Source of the DNA: an uncultured Pelagibacteraceae bacterium
Lineage (GTDB): Bacteria; Pseudomonadota; Alphaproteobacteria; Pelagibacterales; Pelagibacteraceae
Length of the DNA: 56,775 bases
NCBI GenBank assembly: GCA_902620585.1
Contig: CACNJC010000008.1
Coordinates: 1 to 56,775 of the forward strand
Direction: 5' to 3'
Part shown: positions 9,205 to 17,675 of the stretch, piece by piece
Layout: every line of letters begins with the position of its first letter
Numbering within the stretch: the stretch's first letter is position 1
Notes under the pieces: model-generated
What the model was told of the DNA's origin: nothing
The model's database searches: none
Seen by the model: only the letters and a program-made list of their open reading frames with translations
Translations under genes and position numbers: made by a program

Positions 9205-10101
9205 ATGCACTTTACAAAAAAAACAGTAGCAGAAAAAAGATCTAACTTACTAAATAAATTACAATCAAAAAAATTATTGAGATTTCCGGGTGCTTATAAT
9301 CCTCTATGTGCGAAATTAATTGCTGAAATTGGTTTCGATGGTGTCTATGTTTCTGGTGGAGTAATGTCAAACGACTTAGGACTGCCTGACATTGGTTTAA
9401 CATCATTAGAGCAGGTTAGCTATAGAACTTCTCAAATAGCAAGAGTTACAGATTTACCTACAATTGTTGATATTGATACAGGTTTTGGTAATTGTAAAAA
9501 AACTATTGAAGTTATTGAAGGTAAAGGTTTAGCTGGTTGTCATCTTGAAGATCAAGTCGCTGAAAAAAGGTGTGGTCATTTAGATAATAAAGAACTTGTT
9601 TCTATAAAGGAAATGGTTAAGAAAATTGAAGAATGTGTCAAATCAAGAAAAGACAAAAACTTTTTAATTATTGCTAGAACAGATGCAAATACGGTTGAAG
9701 GTTTAGATAAAACAATTAATCGAATTAAAGCATATGAAAATGCGGGAGCAGATATGATATTCCCAGAAGCTATGAAAGATGAAAGTGAATTTGAAAAAAT
9801 TAGAAAAGAAACAAAGGGTTATTTATTAGCAAATATGACTGAGTTTGGTAAATCTAAGCTACTAAACAAAAAACAATTAGAAAATTTAGGATACAACGTA
9901 GTTATTTATCCAGTTACTACACAAAGGTTAGCAATGAAGAATGTTGAATTTGGTCTTAAATCAATATTTGAGGATGGACACCAGAATAATATCATAGACA
10001 AAATGCAAACTAGAAAAAGGTTGTACGAATTAGTAGAATATGAGAAATACAATACTCCTGGAAAAAAAATAACTGATTTTTCTACTGAGGGACATGAATA
10101 A
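9205..10101 (+). CDS. prpB: Methylisocitrate lyase
   Basis: A 298-residue member of the isocitrate lyase/PEP mutase superfamily, splitting 2-methylisocitrate into pyruvate and succinate at the end of the methylcitrate cycle. Seen are GVYVSGGVMSNDLGLPD, the metal-binding DIDTGFG (89-95), HLEDQVAEKRCGH with the catalytic Cys at 123, and ARTDAN. Its length and the KRCGH loop fit PrpB better than glyoxylate-cycle isocitrate lyase. The stop overlaps the prpC start (TAATG), so the two are co-translated. No prpD or acnD-like gene lies in the window. Confidence 0.9.
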   Translation: MHFTKKTVAEKRSNLLNKLQSKKLLRFPGAYNPLCAKLIAEIGFDGVYVSGGVMSNDLGLPDIGLTSLEQVSYRTSQIARVTDLPTIVDIDTGFGNCKKTIEVIEGKGLAGCHLEDQVAEKRCGHLDNKELVSIKEMVKKIEECVKSRKDKNFLIIARTDANTVEGLDKTINRIKAYENAGADMIFPEAMKDESEFEKIRKETKGYLLANMTEFGKSKLLNKKQLENLGYNVVIYPVTTQRLAMKNVEFGLKSIFEDGHQNNIIDKMQTRKRLYELVEYEKYNTPGKKITDFSTEGHE

Positions 10102-11225
10102 TGAGTGAAGAAATAAAAAAAGGTCTTTTAGGTATAGTTGTTGATGAGACAACTGTATCTCATGTCGTTCCTGAACTTAGTGCTCTAACTTATAGAGGAT
10201 ATAAAGTTCAAGACCTTTGTGATAAATGTGACTTTGAAGAAGTGGCTTATTTAGTTCTTTATGGTGAACTTCCAAGCAAAAAACAATTAAAAAAATTTGT
10301 AAAAGAAGAGAGATCGAACAGAAAACTCTCAAAAACTATAATTAAGAATATTCAACAAATGCCAAAAAATGCTCATCCTATGGATGTCGTTAGAACTTGC
10401 GTAAGTTTAATGGGTTTGGAAGATAAGGATACAAAGGATAATTCTCCAAAAGCTAATATGAGAAAGGCTTTAAAAATATTTTCTCAGACTCCAACAGCAG
10501 TAGCAGCATATTTTAGAACTAGAAAAGGAAAAAAAATAATTTCACCTAGTAAAAAATTGTCTTTTTCAGAAAACTTTTTTAAAATGATGTTCAACAAAGT
10601 ACCCGATAAAGAAATAGTACGAGCTTTCGATATTTCATTGATTTTATACGCTGAGCATAGTTTCAACGTTTCAACTTTTACAGCAAGAACTATCACTAGC
10701 AGTTTATCAGATTTACATGGTGCAATTACTGGTGCGATAGCATCTTTAAAAGGTCCCCTGCATGGTGGAGCTAATGAAGCGGTAATGCACATGATGAAGG
10801 AGATTGGAAAACCAGAAAAAGCTAAAGCATGGATAGAAAATGCTTTAGCAAAGAAAAAAGTGATAATGGGATTTGGACATAGAGTTTATAGAACGGGAGA
10901 CTCTAGAGTGCCAACAATGAAGCACTATATGTTTAAAGTCGCAAAACTTTTGAATAAAGATAAATATCCAAAGATGTACGAAATTTTAGAAAATGAAATG
11001 CTATCAAAAAAAAATATTCATCCAAATGTAGATTTCCCTTGTGGGCCTACTTATTATATGATGGGCATTGATATAGATTTTTACACTCCAATCTTTGTAA
11101 TGTCACGGATTACTGGCTGGTCAGCCCATATCATGGAACAACATGCTTCAAATAAATTAATTAGGCCTTTGTCTAAATACAAAGGTGAAGAAGTAAGAGA
11201 AGTAATGTTGCTAAATCAAAGATGA
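10101..11225 (+). CDS. prpC: 2-methylcitrate synthase (citrate synthase family)
   Basis: 374 residues with the citrate synthase fold, condensing propionyl-CoA (or acetyl-CoA) with oxaloacetate. Catalytic blocks are visible: LHGGANEAV, GFGHRVYRTGDSR and a late VDFPCGPTYYMMG with the catalytic Asp. The short length and the SEEIKKGLLGIVVDETTVS-like N-terminus are typical of PrpC and not of the ~430-residue GltA. Its pairing with prpB supports propionyl-CoA disposal. Activity with acetyl-CoA as well is common in the family. Confidence 0.9.
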   Translation: MSEEIKKGLLGIVVDETTVSHVVPELSALTYRGYKVQDLCDKCDFEEVAYLVLYGELPSKKQLKKFVKEERSNRKLSKTIIKNIQQMPKNAHPMDVVRTCVSLMGLEDKDTKDNSPKANMRKALKIFSQTPTAVAAYFRTRKGKKIISPSKKLSFSENFFKMMFNKVPDKEIVRAFDISLILYAEHSFNVSTFTARTITSSLSDLHGAITGAIASLKGPLHGGANEAVMHMMKEIGKPEKAKAWIENALAKKKVIMGFGHRVYRTGDSRVPTMKHYMFKVAKLLNKDKYPKMYEILENEMLSKKNIHPNVDFPCGPTYYMMGIDIDFYTPIFVMSRITGWSAHIMEQHASNKLIRPLSKYKGEEVREVMLLNQR

Positions 11226-11257
11226 TATTGCTTACAAATTTTTTAATTTAAAATCAG

Positions 11258-12451
11258 ATGAAAGATGAAATAAATATAGATGGTGAAATATTCCACAACA
11301 CAGTAAAAATTTTAAAAGATTTAATTAAATTTCAAACCGTATCTGGAAAGCCAAATATTCAATTAATAGAATATTGTGAAAATTTATTAACAAAATCCGG
11401 AGCAGTTTCAGTTAAAACATTCAATCAGTCAAAAACTCAAGCCAATTTATTCTCTACAATAAATGGAGATGGTTCAAATAATGGAGGAATTGTATTATCT
11501 GGACATACTGATGTTGTTCCTGCAACAGCAAATGAATGGACTTCTAACCCTTATGAAGCGAGAGAAGATGACAATAAAATTTTTGGCCGAGGAACTTGTG
11601 ATATGAAAGGCTTTATTGCTTGCACTTTAGCAGTCGCTCCATTGTTTGGATCTAAAAAGTTAAAAAAACCAATTCATTTTTCATATACATTTGATGAAGA
11701 AACTGGATGTTTAGGAGTACCATTAGTGCTGACTGATTTAAAAAAAAGAAACCTAAACTTTTCAGCATGTATAATTGGTGAACCAACAAATATGAAAGCT
11801 ATTACAGCAAATAAAGGTTACAATGAATATGTGACTCATTTCACTGGTGTATCTGGTCATGCCTCAAATCCTGAAAATGGTGTAAGTGCAATCGAATATG
11901 CTATTGAATATAGTAACAAATTATTAGAATTAAAAAATAAACTTAAAAGTAAAACAGTAAAAAAGAAAATATTTTCACCTCCCTACTCTACTCTTCAAAT
12001 AGGAAAGATTTCAGGAGGAATAGGTGCAAATGTGATTGCAGACAAGTGTTCCTTGGAATGGGAAGTTAGACCGGTCAACGAAGAAGATGAAAATTTTGTC
12101 ACCAAAAGTATTGATGATTTCACAAATAATATATTATTGCCTAAACTTAAAAAAAATAGCCCTAAAGGAAATATTAAAAAAGAAATAATAGGTGAGGTTG
12201 TTGGTTTTTATAAAGAGGAAAATTCTGAAGCAGTAAATCTTGTTTGTAATTTAACTGGTGATAATTCAATAGGCACAATGTCTTTTGGAACTGAAGCAGG
12301 TTTATTTCAAAGTTCTGGGATTAGCACTGTAATATGCGGACCAGGATCTATTGATCAAGCACATACAGTAGATGAGTTTATTTCCTATGATCAGCTTAAG
12401 AAATGTTTGAAAATGCTGGTCAATCTCCAAAAAAGAATTGAAAGTAAATAA
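11258..12451 (+). CDS. argE: M20-family deacylase, acetylornithine deacetylase-like
   Basis: A 397-residue co-catalytic zinc hydrolase. Metal and catalytic residues are in place: SGHTDVVP (His83, Asp85), GRGTCDMKGF (Asp115) and DEETGCLG (catalytic Glu147, ligand Glu148), followed by IGEPTNM and a C-terminal GSIDQAHTVDEF with the last ligand His. The GEPTNMKAITANKG segment and length match the alphaproteobacterial ArgE group, which releases ornithine from N-acetylornithine. Many members of this family act on other N-acyl amino acids, so the substrate is probable, not certain. It lies 32 bases after prpC. Confidence 0.78.
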   Translation: MKDEINIDGEIFHNTVKILKDLIKFQTVSGKPNIQLIEYCENLLTKSGAVSVKTFNQSKTQANLFSTINGDGSNNGGIVLSGHTDVVPATANEWTSNPYEAREDDNKIFGRGTCDMKGFIACTLAVAPLFGSKKLKKPIHFSYTFDEETGCLGVPLVLTDLKKRNLNFSACIIGEPTNMKAITANKGYNEYVTHFTGVSGHASNPENGVSAIEYAIEYSNKLLELKNKLKSKTVKKKIFSPPYSTLQIGKISGGIGANVIADKCSLEWEVRPVNEEDENFVTKSIDDFTNNILLPKLKKNSPKGNIKKEIIGEVVGFYKEENSEAVNLVCNLTGDNSIGTMSFGTEAGLFQSSGISTVICGPGSIDQAHTVDEFISYDQLKKCLKMLVNLQKRIESK

Positions 12452-12468
12452 TCCTAAATTTTATCTTT

Positions 12469-13116
12469 ATGTCTGAAATAATCAAACAAAGTAAATCTGA
12501 AAAATTTCTTGTAGGCTTAATTTTAATATTGATTATATTAACTCTATACATTTTTGTAATTCTGCCTAATAAATGTTTATTTGTAAAAAATTATGACCCG
12601 AAGGAAATTAATTTTGAAAAACCCGAGAACATTTCAGTTTTAAACGTTAGTTGCGGAAATGTAATTATAGAACTTTACCCAGATATTTCTCCGGTTGCAG
12701 TAAAAAGATTTAAAATGTTAATTCAAGCTGGAAAATATGATGATGTTGCTTTTCACAGAGTAATTAAAGACGTCCTAGTTCAAGCAGGAGATTTAGAATA
12801 TGGGAAAAAGGATAATATAAACTATACCTACATTGGATCAGGAAAGTCTGGATTTGGTCTCATTAAATCAGAGTTAAATGAAAAATTTAAATTTGAAGAA
12901 GGAACGGTGGCCATGGTTAAATTAGACAAAAAAAATACTGAGGATAGTCAGTTTTTTATTTTACTTCGAGACGCTCCAGATTTTAATGGCAGATATACTC
13001 CAGTTGGAAAAGTTCTTTATGGTATTGAAGTTTTGAAGAAAATAAAAAACAATGATAAATCTGACTATGTGTTAAGGCCAGACTTTATTAATAGCTTTAA
13101 ATTATTTATAAATTAA
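12469..13116 (+). CDS. Membrane-anchored cyclophilin-type peptidyl-prolyl isomerase
   Basis: 215 residues. One hydrophobic segment at about 14-36 is followed by a cyclophilin domain from about residue 55, so the domain should face the periplasm. Conserved are AFHRVIKDVLVQAGD (catalytic Arg), EGTVAMVK and SQFFILL. The His of the usual LDGKHTVFG loop is Tyr here (FNGRYTPVG), as in some bacterial cyclophilins, so activity may be reduced. It would help fold exported proteins. It ends directly against the stop of the convergent potC-like gene. Confidence 0.85.
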   Translation: MSEIIKQSKSEKFLVGLILILIILTLYIFVILPNKCLFVKNYDPKEINFEKPENISVLNVSCGNVIIELYPDISPVAVKRFKMLIQAGKYDDVAFHRVIKDVLVQAGDLEYGKKDNINYTYIGSGKSGFGLIKSELNEKFKFEEGTVAMVKLDKKNTEDSQFFILLRDAPDFNGRYTPVGKVLYGIEVLKKIKNNDKSDYVLRPDFINSFKLFIN

Positions 13117-13971
13117 TTATCTATTAATTCCTCTTATTCTTTCAGATCTTCTTCTTAAAAGTTCCGCGGCAACTAGAACTAATGTTGAGAGTAATATCAA
13201 ACAAGTGGCAACAGATAATATAGTTGGACTTAATTGTTCTCTTAATCCAGTCCACATTTGAACTGGAATAGTGGTGTTATCTAAACCAGCTAAAAACAAT
13301 ACAATTACAACTTCATCAAAAGAAGTAACGAAAGCAAATAAGGCCCCTGATATAACTCCTGGTAAAATTAAAGGTAATGTTATTTTCATAAAAGTATTTA
13401 CAGGGTTGCTTCCTAAACTTGCGGCAGCTCTTGTAACACTGTGATCAAACCCAGATAAAGTTGCTGTCACAGTAATTACCACAAAGGGAGTTCCTAATAT
13501 AATATGAGCTAACACTATTCCTGTGTGAGTTGCTGCTAAGCCTGCTTTAGCCATAAAAAAGAATATTGCTACTCCTGAAATAATTAAAGGAACAATCATT
13601 GGAGAAATTAAGGTTGCCATTATTATTCCTTTATAAGGCATGTATCTGCTGCTCAAACCTAATGCAGCAACTGTTCCTAAAATAACAGCACCAATTGTTG
13701 CAAATATTGCTATAAAGAAACTATTCTTTGCCGCTAATCCCCAAGGATTTTTAGTTCCATAAACCATATCCTTGTACCATCTTAAAGAGAAAGCATCAGG
13801 GTCTAGTCTCTTCATGCCGTCAGTTATTACTAAAAATTCTTCTGCATTAAACGACAGTGGAAAAATTACAAATAAAGGAGCAATCAAAAAGAAAAACACA
13901 CAACCACAAATAAAAAGATACACATAATGCCATATTCTATAATGTGGTTCTGTATATTTTGGTAAAGCCAT
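13117..13971 (-). CDS. potC: ABC transporter permease, PotC-like
   Basis: A 284-residue inner-membrane permease with about six transmembrane helices and the EAA-type cytoplasmic loop TRAAASLGSNPVNTF (near residue 180), which contacts the ATPase. It belongs to the spermidine/putrescine (PotC) branch of binding-protein-dependent importers. It starts 2 bases after the potB stop and is the last gene of the eutA-doeA-potADBC unit. The substrate is inferred from the family and the neighbours: polyamines by family, ectoine-type solutes by context. Confidence 0.85.
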   Translation of the reverse strand: MALPKYTEPHYRIWHYVYLFICGCVFFFLIAPLFVIFPLSFNAEEFLVITDGMKRLDPDAFSLRWYKDMVYGTKNPWGLAAKNSFFIAIFATIGAVILGTVAALGLSSRYMPYKGIIMATLISPMIVPLIISGVAIFFFMAKAGLAATHTGIVLAHIILGTPFVVITVTATLSGFDHSVTRAAASLGSNPVNTFMKITLPLILPGVISGALFAFVTSFDEVVIVLFLAGLDNTTIPVQMWTGLREQLSPTILSVATCLILLSTLVLVAAELLRRRSERIRGINR

Positions 13972-13973
13972 GA

Positions 13974-15227
13974 TTATCCTAATTTAATATTATCTATCCC
14001 AACTAATTTGTTATAAACCCAGTAAATTGCAAGAACTCCTGCTAACAACATCAGTCCCATAGCAGAGGCAAAGCTCCAATCCAAAGTAGACTTCATATGA
14101 TATGCAATCATATTACTAATAAGAGTTCCCGACGCACCTCCTACTAATTCTGGAGTAATGTAGTAGCCAATTGCAAGAATAAAAACTAAAAGAGATCCTG
14201 CCCCTATGCCTGGGATGGTTAGTGGAAAGTATACCTTCCAAAATGTAATGAACGGTGTTCCGCCAAGAGATTTTCCAGCTCTAACAAGACTAGGAGATAT
14301 CGTCTTCATGACACTATACAGCGGTAAAACCATAAATGGTAAGAGAATTTGGGTCATTGCAATATAAGTCCCGGTTTCATTATACATCATAACTAATCTC
14401 TCATCGTCAGCTACTAAACCTATCCAAACTAAAAAATCATTAACTACTCCCTGTTGTTGAAGTAAAATCATCCAACTTGCAGTCCTGACTAATAATGAAG
14501 TCCAAAAGGGAAGAAGAACACAAATCATTAATAAATTACTAAATTTCATTGGAAGAGTGGCTAATAAATGTGCAATTGGATAAGCCATTAAAAAACAAAA
14601 AAGAGTGACATAAAAGGCTATCTTTAAAGTTCTAACCCATAATTTTTTATAAATTCTTCGATCCTCTTCAACTTGAACGAACTTTCCCTCTTCATTTTGA
14701 TACATATCAACACCTTTTAAATATTTTGAATACGAATAAGAAGGTGCACGTCTTTTAATTGCTCTCCAATATTCAACGTCTGCCCATCTTTCATGTACAG
14801 CCATGATTTGTTCTTTATAATTCCCTTCTTCAAAAGATTTCGATTTTCGTCTTAGTTTTTTAATAATGCTTTTAAAACCATTTTTTTCATAATTTAATTG
14901 AGTAGATAATTTTCCCTCTCTTTCTTCCTCAATCAATTTTTGAAAATCAATGTAAAAAGCTTCGAATACTTCCTCTGATGGAAGTTCTTTTCCATCCCAT
15001 TTCTCCATAGCAATAAATGTTTTAGGTAGAGCTTTCGTAACCATACGATCATCGACACTATTGAATAACATTCCGATAATAGGAGAAATATAAACTATTA
15101 ATAGAAAAAATAATAAAGGTGCCACCAATAAAAAGGCCTTAAGTTTATTTTTTCTCTCAACTTTCTTAAGACTCACCTCTAAAGGTATACCGTCAGTAGT
15201 TAAAATTTTTTGTGTTTCACTGCTCAT
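13974..15227 (-). CDS. potB: ABC transporter permease, PotB-like, with a large extra N-terminal loop
   Basis: A 417-residue permease, about 130 residues longer than E. coli PotB. After the first helix (about 32-53) there is a long charged segment (about 60-190, rich in Glu, Lys and Arg) that should face the periplasm before the remaining helices. The EAA loop VRAGKSLGGTPFITFW is near residue 315. The inserted segment may contact the binding protein, but that is inference. Its start lies just downstream of a strong hairpin terminator, so its expression should be lower than that of potD. Confidence 0.83.
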   Translation of the reverse strand: MSSETQKILTTDGIPLEVSLKKVERKNKLKAFLLVAPLLFFLLIVYISPIIGMLFNSVDDRMVTKALPKTFIAMEKWDGKELPSEEVFEAFYIDFQKLIEEEREGKLSTQLNYEKNGFKSIIKKLRRKSKSFEEGNYKEQIMAVHERWADVEYWRAIKRRAPSYSYSKYLKGVDMYQNEEGKFVQVEEDRRIYKKLWVRTLKIAFYVTLFCFLMAYPIAHLLATLPMKFSNLLMICVLLPFWTSLLVRTASWMILLQQQGVVNDFLVWIGLVADDERLVMMYNETGTYIAMTQILLPFMVLPLYSVMKTISPSLVRAGKSLGGTPFITFWKVYFPLTIPGIGAGSLLVFILAIGYYITPELVGGASGTLISNMIAYHMKSTLDWSFASAMGLMLLAGVLAIYWVYNKLVGIDNIKLG

Positions 15228-15230
15228 AAA

Positions 15231-15260
15231 TAAAAAGGGCGGTTATTTAATAACCGCCCT
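15231..15260 (-). terminator. Rho-independent terminator between potD and potB
   Basis: On the minus strand an 11-bp G+C-rich stem (AGGGCGGTTAT, loop of 3, exact complement; 15236-15260) is followed immediately by five U (15231-15235) and then AUUU. It sits 35 bases after the potD stop and only 3 bases before the potB ATG. In such an AT-rich genome this is a conspicuous hairpin. It should let the binding-protein message accumulate while passing only part of transcription on to the permeases. Confidence 0.85.
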
Positions 15261-15295
15261 GAATATAATATATCATCTTGGTCTTTAAAACTTAA

Positions 15296-16414
15296 TTATA
15301 GACCAGACTTCATTGCTTCCCATTTTTCACCGATTTCTGAACCGTTGTCAGCCCAGAATAATGGATCAATCAGGATATAGCTTTTTGTATTATTTGGATG
15401 AGTTGGCATTTGAGTCATCATCATCGTTTTACCATCTTTGTACCATGGTTCACCCGCTTCAATAACTTTTAGAGAAGATTTTCTCCAAGGTGCGTAAGCA
15501 ATGTACTTCGCAGAACCAGCTAAACCTTCTGTGCTAGTCATTTGCGCAATTGCTTTCATAGCATCAGCTTCGTTAGGTCCACCCTTAACAACTACCATGT
15601 ACTGGTAATCTAAACCTTGAGCATCCCAAACTTGTTTTAATGGTGCGCCTTCTCCAACTTCTGCGTTAAAGAATCTACCATTCCAACCTGTTGCCATTAC
15701 AACTTCACCCTGCATAAGTAGTTCAGGTGGTTTTGCACCAGCTGACCAAAATACACATCCGCCATTTGGATCTTTACATAGAGCTTCAACTTTTTTTATT
15801 GCAGCATCTAAACCTTTGGCTTTTGAAAGTTTTTTATAGATATTTTTTCCACCTTTACCTGGTTTAGTACCTGATGCAGCCACTGCCATTTCTATATTGT
15901 GCATAGCTGATTTATAGATACCTCTTTTTCCAGGAAATTTTTTAGTGTCAAAGAAATCTTTTATTGTTTTTGGTTTATTGCTTCCAATTGTTTTATCATT
16001 GTAAGCGTATGTCCAAGAATATAAAATATTTCCTACAGCACATTTACTAGGCATTGACGTAAAGAAGTCTTTGCTGGCTTTAGTACCATCTGGAGCTGCT
16101 GGGAAGTCTTTGTCAAAATCAAATTTTACAAATAGTCCTTCGTCACATCCATTAATAGTATCCATAGCGAAAACATCTATGATGTCCCAAGTAATTTTAC
16201 CTGCTGCTTTTTGAGCTTTAATTTCAGATAATCCACCTGAATAGTCTACCCAGTTTATAGGTATACCTAATTTTTTAGCAGTTGGATCACCATAACCTAG
16301 TTTTTGACTTTCAGTGTATGCTCCACCCCATGATGCAACTGTTACAGCATAAGAAGTTGAAGAAATTGAAAGAGCAAATACTAGAGTAAGTATTAGTTTA
16401 CTTAATTTTCTCAT
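15296..16414 (-). CDS. potD: Periplasmic substrate-binding protein, PotD-like
   Basis: 372 residues with a clear signal peptide (charged start MRKLSK, hydrophobic core, cleavage after about SSTSYA). The mature protein begins VTVASWGGAYTESQ, typical of the PotD/PotF class of type 2 solute-binding proteins. It would deliver its ligand to the PotBC permease. It has its own promoter (16450-16478), a good GGAGAGG ribosome site and a downstream terminator, as expected for a protein needed in excess. Codon choice (many GCT, GGT, AAC) is also more biased than in neighbouring genes, suggesting high expression. Ligand: polyamine by family, possibly ectoine or a related solute by context. Confidence 0.87.
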   Translation of the reverse strand: MRKLSKLILTLVFALSISSTSYAVTVASWGGAYTESQKLGYGDPTAKKLGIPINWVDYSGGLSEIKAQKAAGKITWDIIDVFAMDTINGCDEGLFVKFDFDKDFPAAPDGTKASKDFFTSMPSKCAVGNILYSWTYAYNDKTIGSNKPKTIKDFFDTKKFPGKRGIYKSAMHNIEMAVAASGTKPGKGGKNIYKKLSKAKGLDAAIKKVEALCKDPNGGCVFWSAGAKPPELLMQGEVVMATGWNGRFFNAEVGEGAPLKQVWDAQGLDYQYMVVVKGGPNEADAMKAIAQMTSTEGLAGSAKYIAYAPWRKSSLKVIEAGEPWYKDGKTMMMTQMPTHPNNTKSYILIDPLFWADNGSEIGEKWEAMKSGL

Positions 16415-16449
16415 TATTACCTCTCCGTTTAAACGTTAATTAATGGTTT

Positions 16450-16478
16450 ATTACAACAATTAACAAAAATTAAGTCAA
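16450..16478 (-). promoter_or_regulatory. Sigma-70-type promoter for potD
   Basis: On the minus strand TTGACT (16478-16473) and TGTAAT (16455-16450) are separated by exactly 17 bases, one mismatch from consensus in each hexamer. It lies in the 119-base gap after potA, 36 bases before the potD ATG, and a GGAGAGG ribosome site follows. Confidence 0.6.
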
Positions 16479-16533
16479 CCTCTGATTTTGTAATATTATT
16501 GATTAAATTAACTTTTTTTTGATTGAATCAATC

Positions 16534-17628
16534 TCAGATTGATTTTGGATCTAGCGCTCTAGCATCTTGGCTATTCCAGCCAACGTTGATCTCATTTCCA
16601 CGTTTAATGTCCAATCTTGCTGAACTGTTAGGAACTTTTAAAATAAATTCTTTATTACCCAATAAATTTAACCTTACTCTAGCGTGATCACCGTGGTAAA
16701 TAATTTCTTCGATTTTTCCTTTATACTTATTGTCCATTTTTTCTTCAGGATCTATAATTGCTCTTTCAGGTCTTAAAGAAACTTTTGTTTTTTCTCCTTT
16801 TGACTTAACGCTAATAGGATTTGAAATTATTTCACCACCTGTATCAAGTTTCACTTTACATTTTCCGCCCGAAATATCAGTAACCTCTCCTGCAAAAGTA
16901 TTATTTTCTCCAATAAATTCTGCTACAAATGAGTTAACCGGTTCTTCGTATAATTTATCAGGTGTGGAAAGCTGTTGAACTTTTCCATCATTGAAAACTG
17001 CTATTCTACTAGACATTGTTAAGGCCTCACTTTGATCGTGAGTTACGTATACGACTGTTACTCCTATGTTTTCATGAATATGTTTAATCTCGTACTGCAT
17101 ACTTTCTCTTAAATTTTTATCTAGAGCCCCAAGAGGTTCGTCCATTAAAACTAGTTGTGGATCAAAAACTAAAGATCTTGCTACAGCAACTCTTTGTTGT
17201 TGACCGCCAGATAATTGATTTGGCATTCTTTTTTCAAATCCAGATAAAGAAACCATAGATAAAGCCTTATCAACTTTTTTGTCGATTTCATCTTTAGAAA
17301 GTTTTCTAACTTTTAATGGAAATGCTAAATTTTCATAAACTGTTAGGTGAGGAAATAGAGCGTAATTTTGAAATACCATGCCGATTCCTCTTTTATGTGG
17401 TGGAATTCTAGAAATAGGTTTTGAGTCTAAATAAATTTCACCGTTAGTTGGTGTTTCAAAACCTGCTAACATCATTAAGCAAGTTGTTTTGCCTGAACCA
17501 GATGGTCCCAACATTGTAATAAATTCGCCTTCGTTAATATCTAAATTTAAGTCTTTAACGACTAATACTTTGCCATCGTAACTTTTGTCTACTTTATCAA
17601 ATTTTACAAAGCTTTTTGAAGACGTCAT
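16534..17628 (-). CDS. potA: ABC transporter ATPase, PotA-like
   Basis: A 364-residue ATPase of the PotA/MalK class. Walker A is GPSGSGKTT (41-49), the signature is LSGGQQQRVA, Walker B is LVLMDEPLGALD, and the switch His is in YVTHDQSEA. A TOBE regulatory domain occupies the last ~120 residues. It energises import through the permease pair. It follows doeA by 47 bases. Ligand-binding and permease genes come after it, the usual order in pot operons. Confidence 0.92.
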   Translation of the reverse strand: MTSSKSFVKFDKVDKSYDGKVLVVKDLNLDINEGEFITMLGPSGSGKTTCLMMLAGFETPTNGEIYLDSKPISRIPPHKRGIGMVFQNYALFPHLTVYENLAFPLKVRKLSKDEIDKKVDKALSMVSLSGFEKRMPNQLSGGQQQRVAVARSLVFDPQLVLMDEPLGALDKNLRESMQYEIKHIHENIGVTVVYVTHDQSEALTMSSRIAVFNDGKVQQLSTPDKLYEEPVNSFVAEFIGENNTFAGEVTDISGGKCKVKLDTGGEIISNPISVKSKGEKTKVSLRPERAIIDPEEKMDNKYKGKIEEIIYHGDHARVRLNLLGNKEFILKVPNSSARLDIKRGNEINVGWNSQDARALDPKSI

Positions 17629-17675
17629 ATAATTATTATTTAAAGCACTTAAGAAAATTTATTTCAAGGTTTTTA

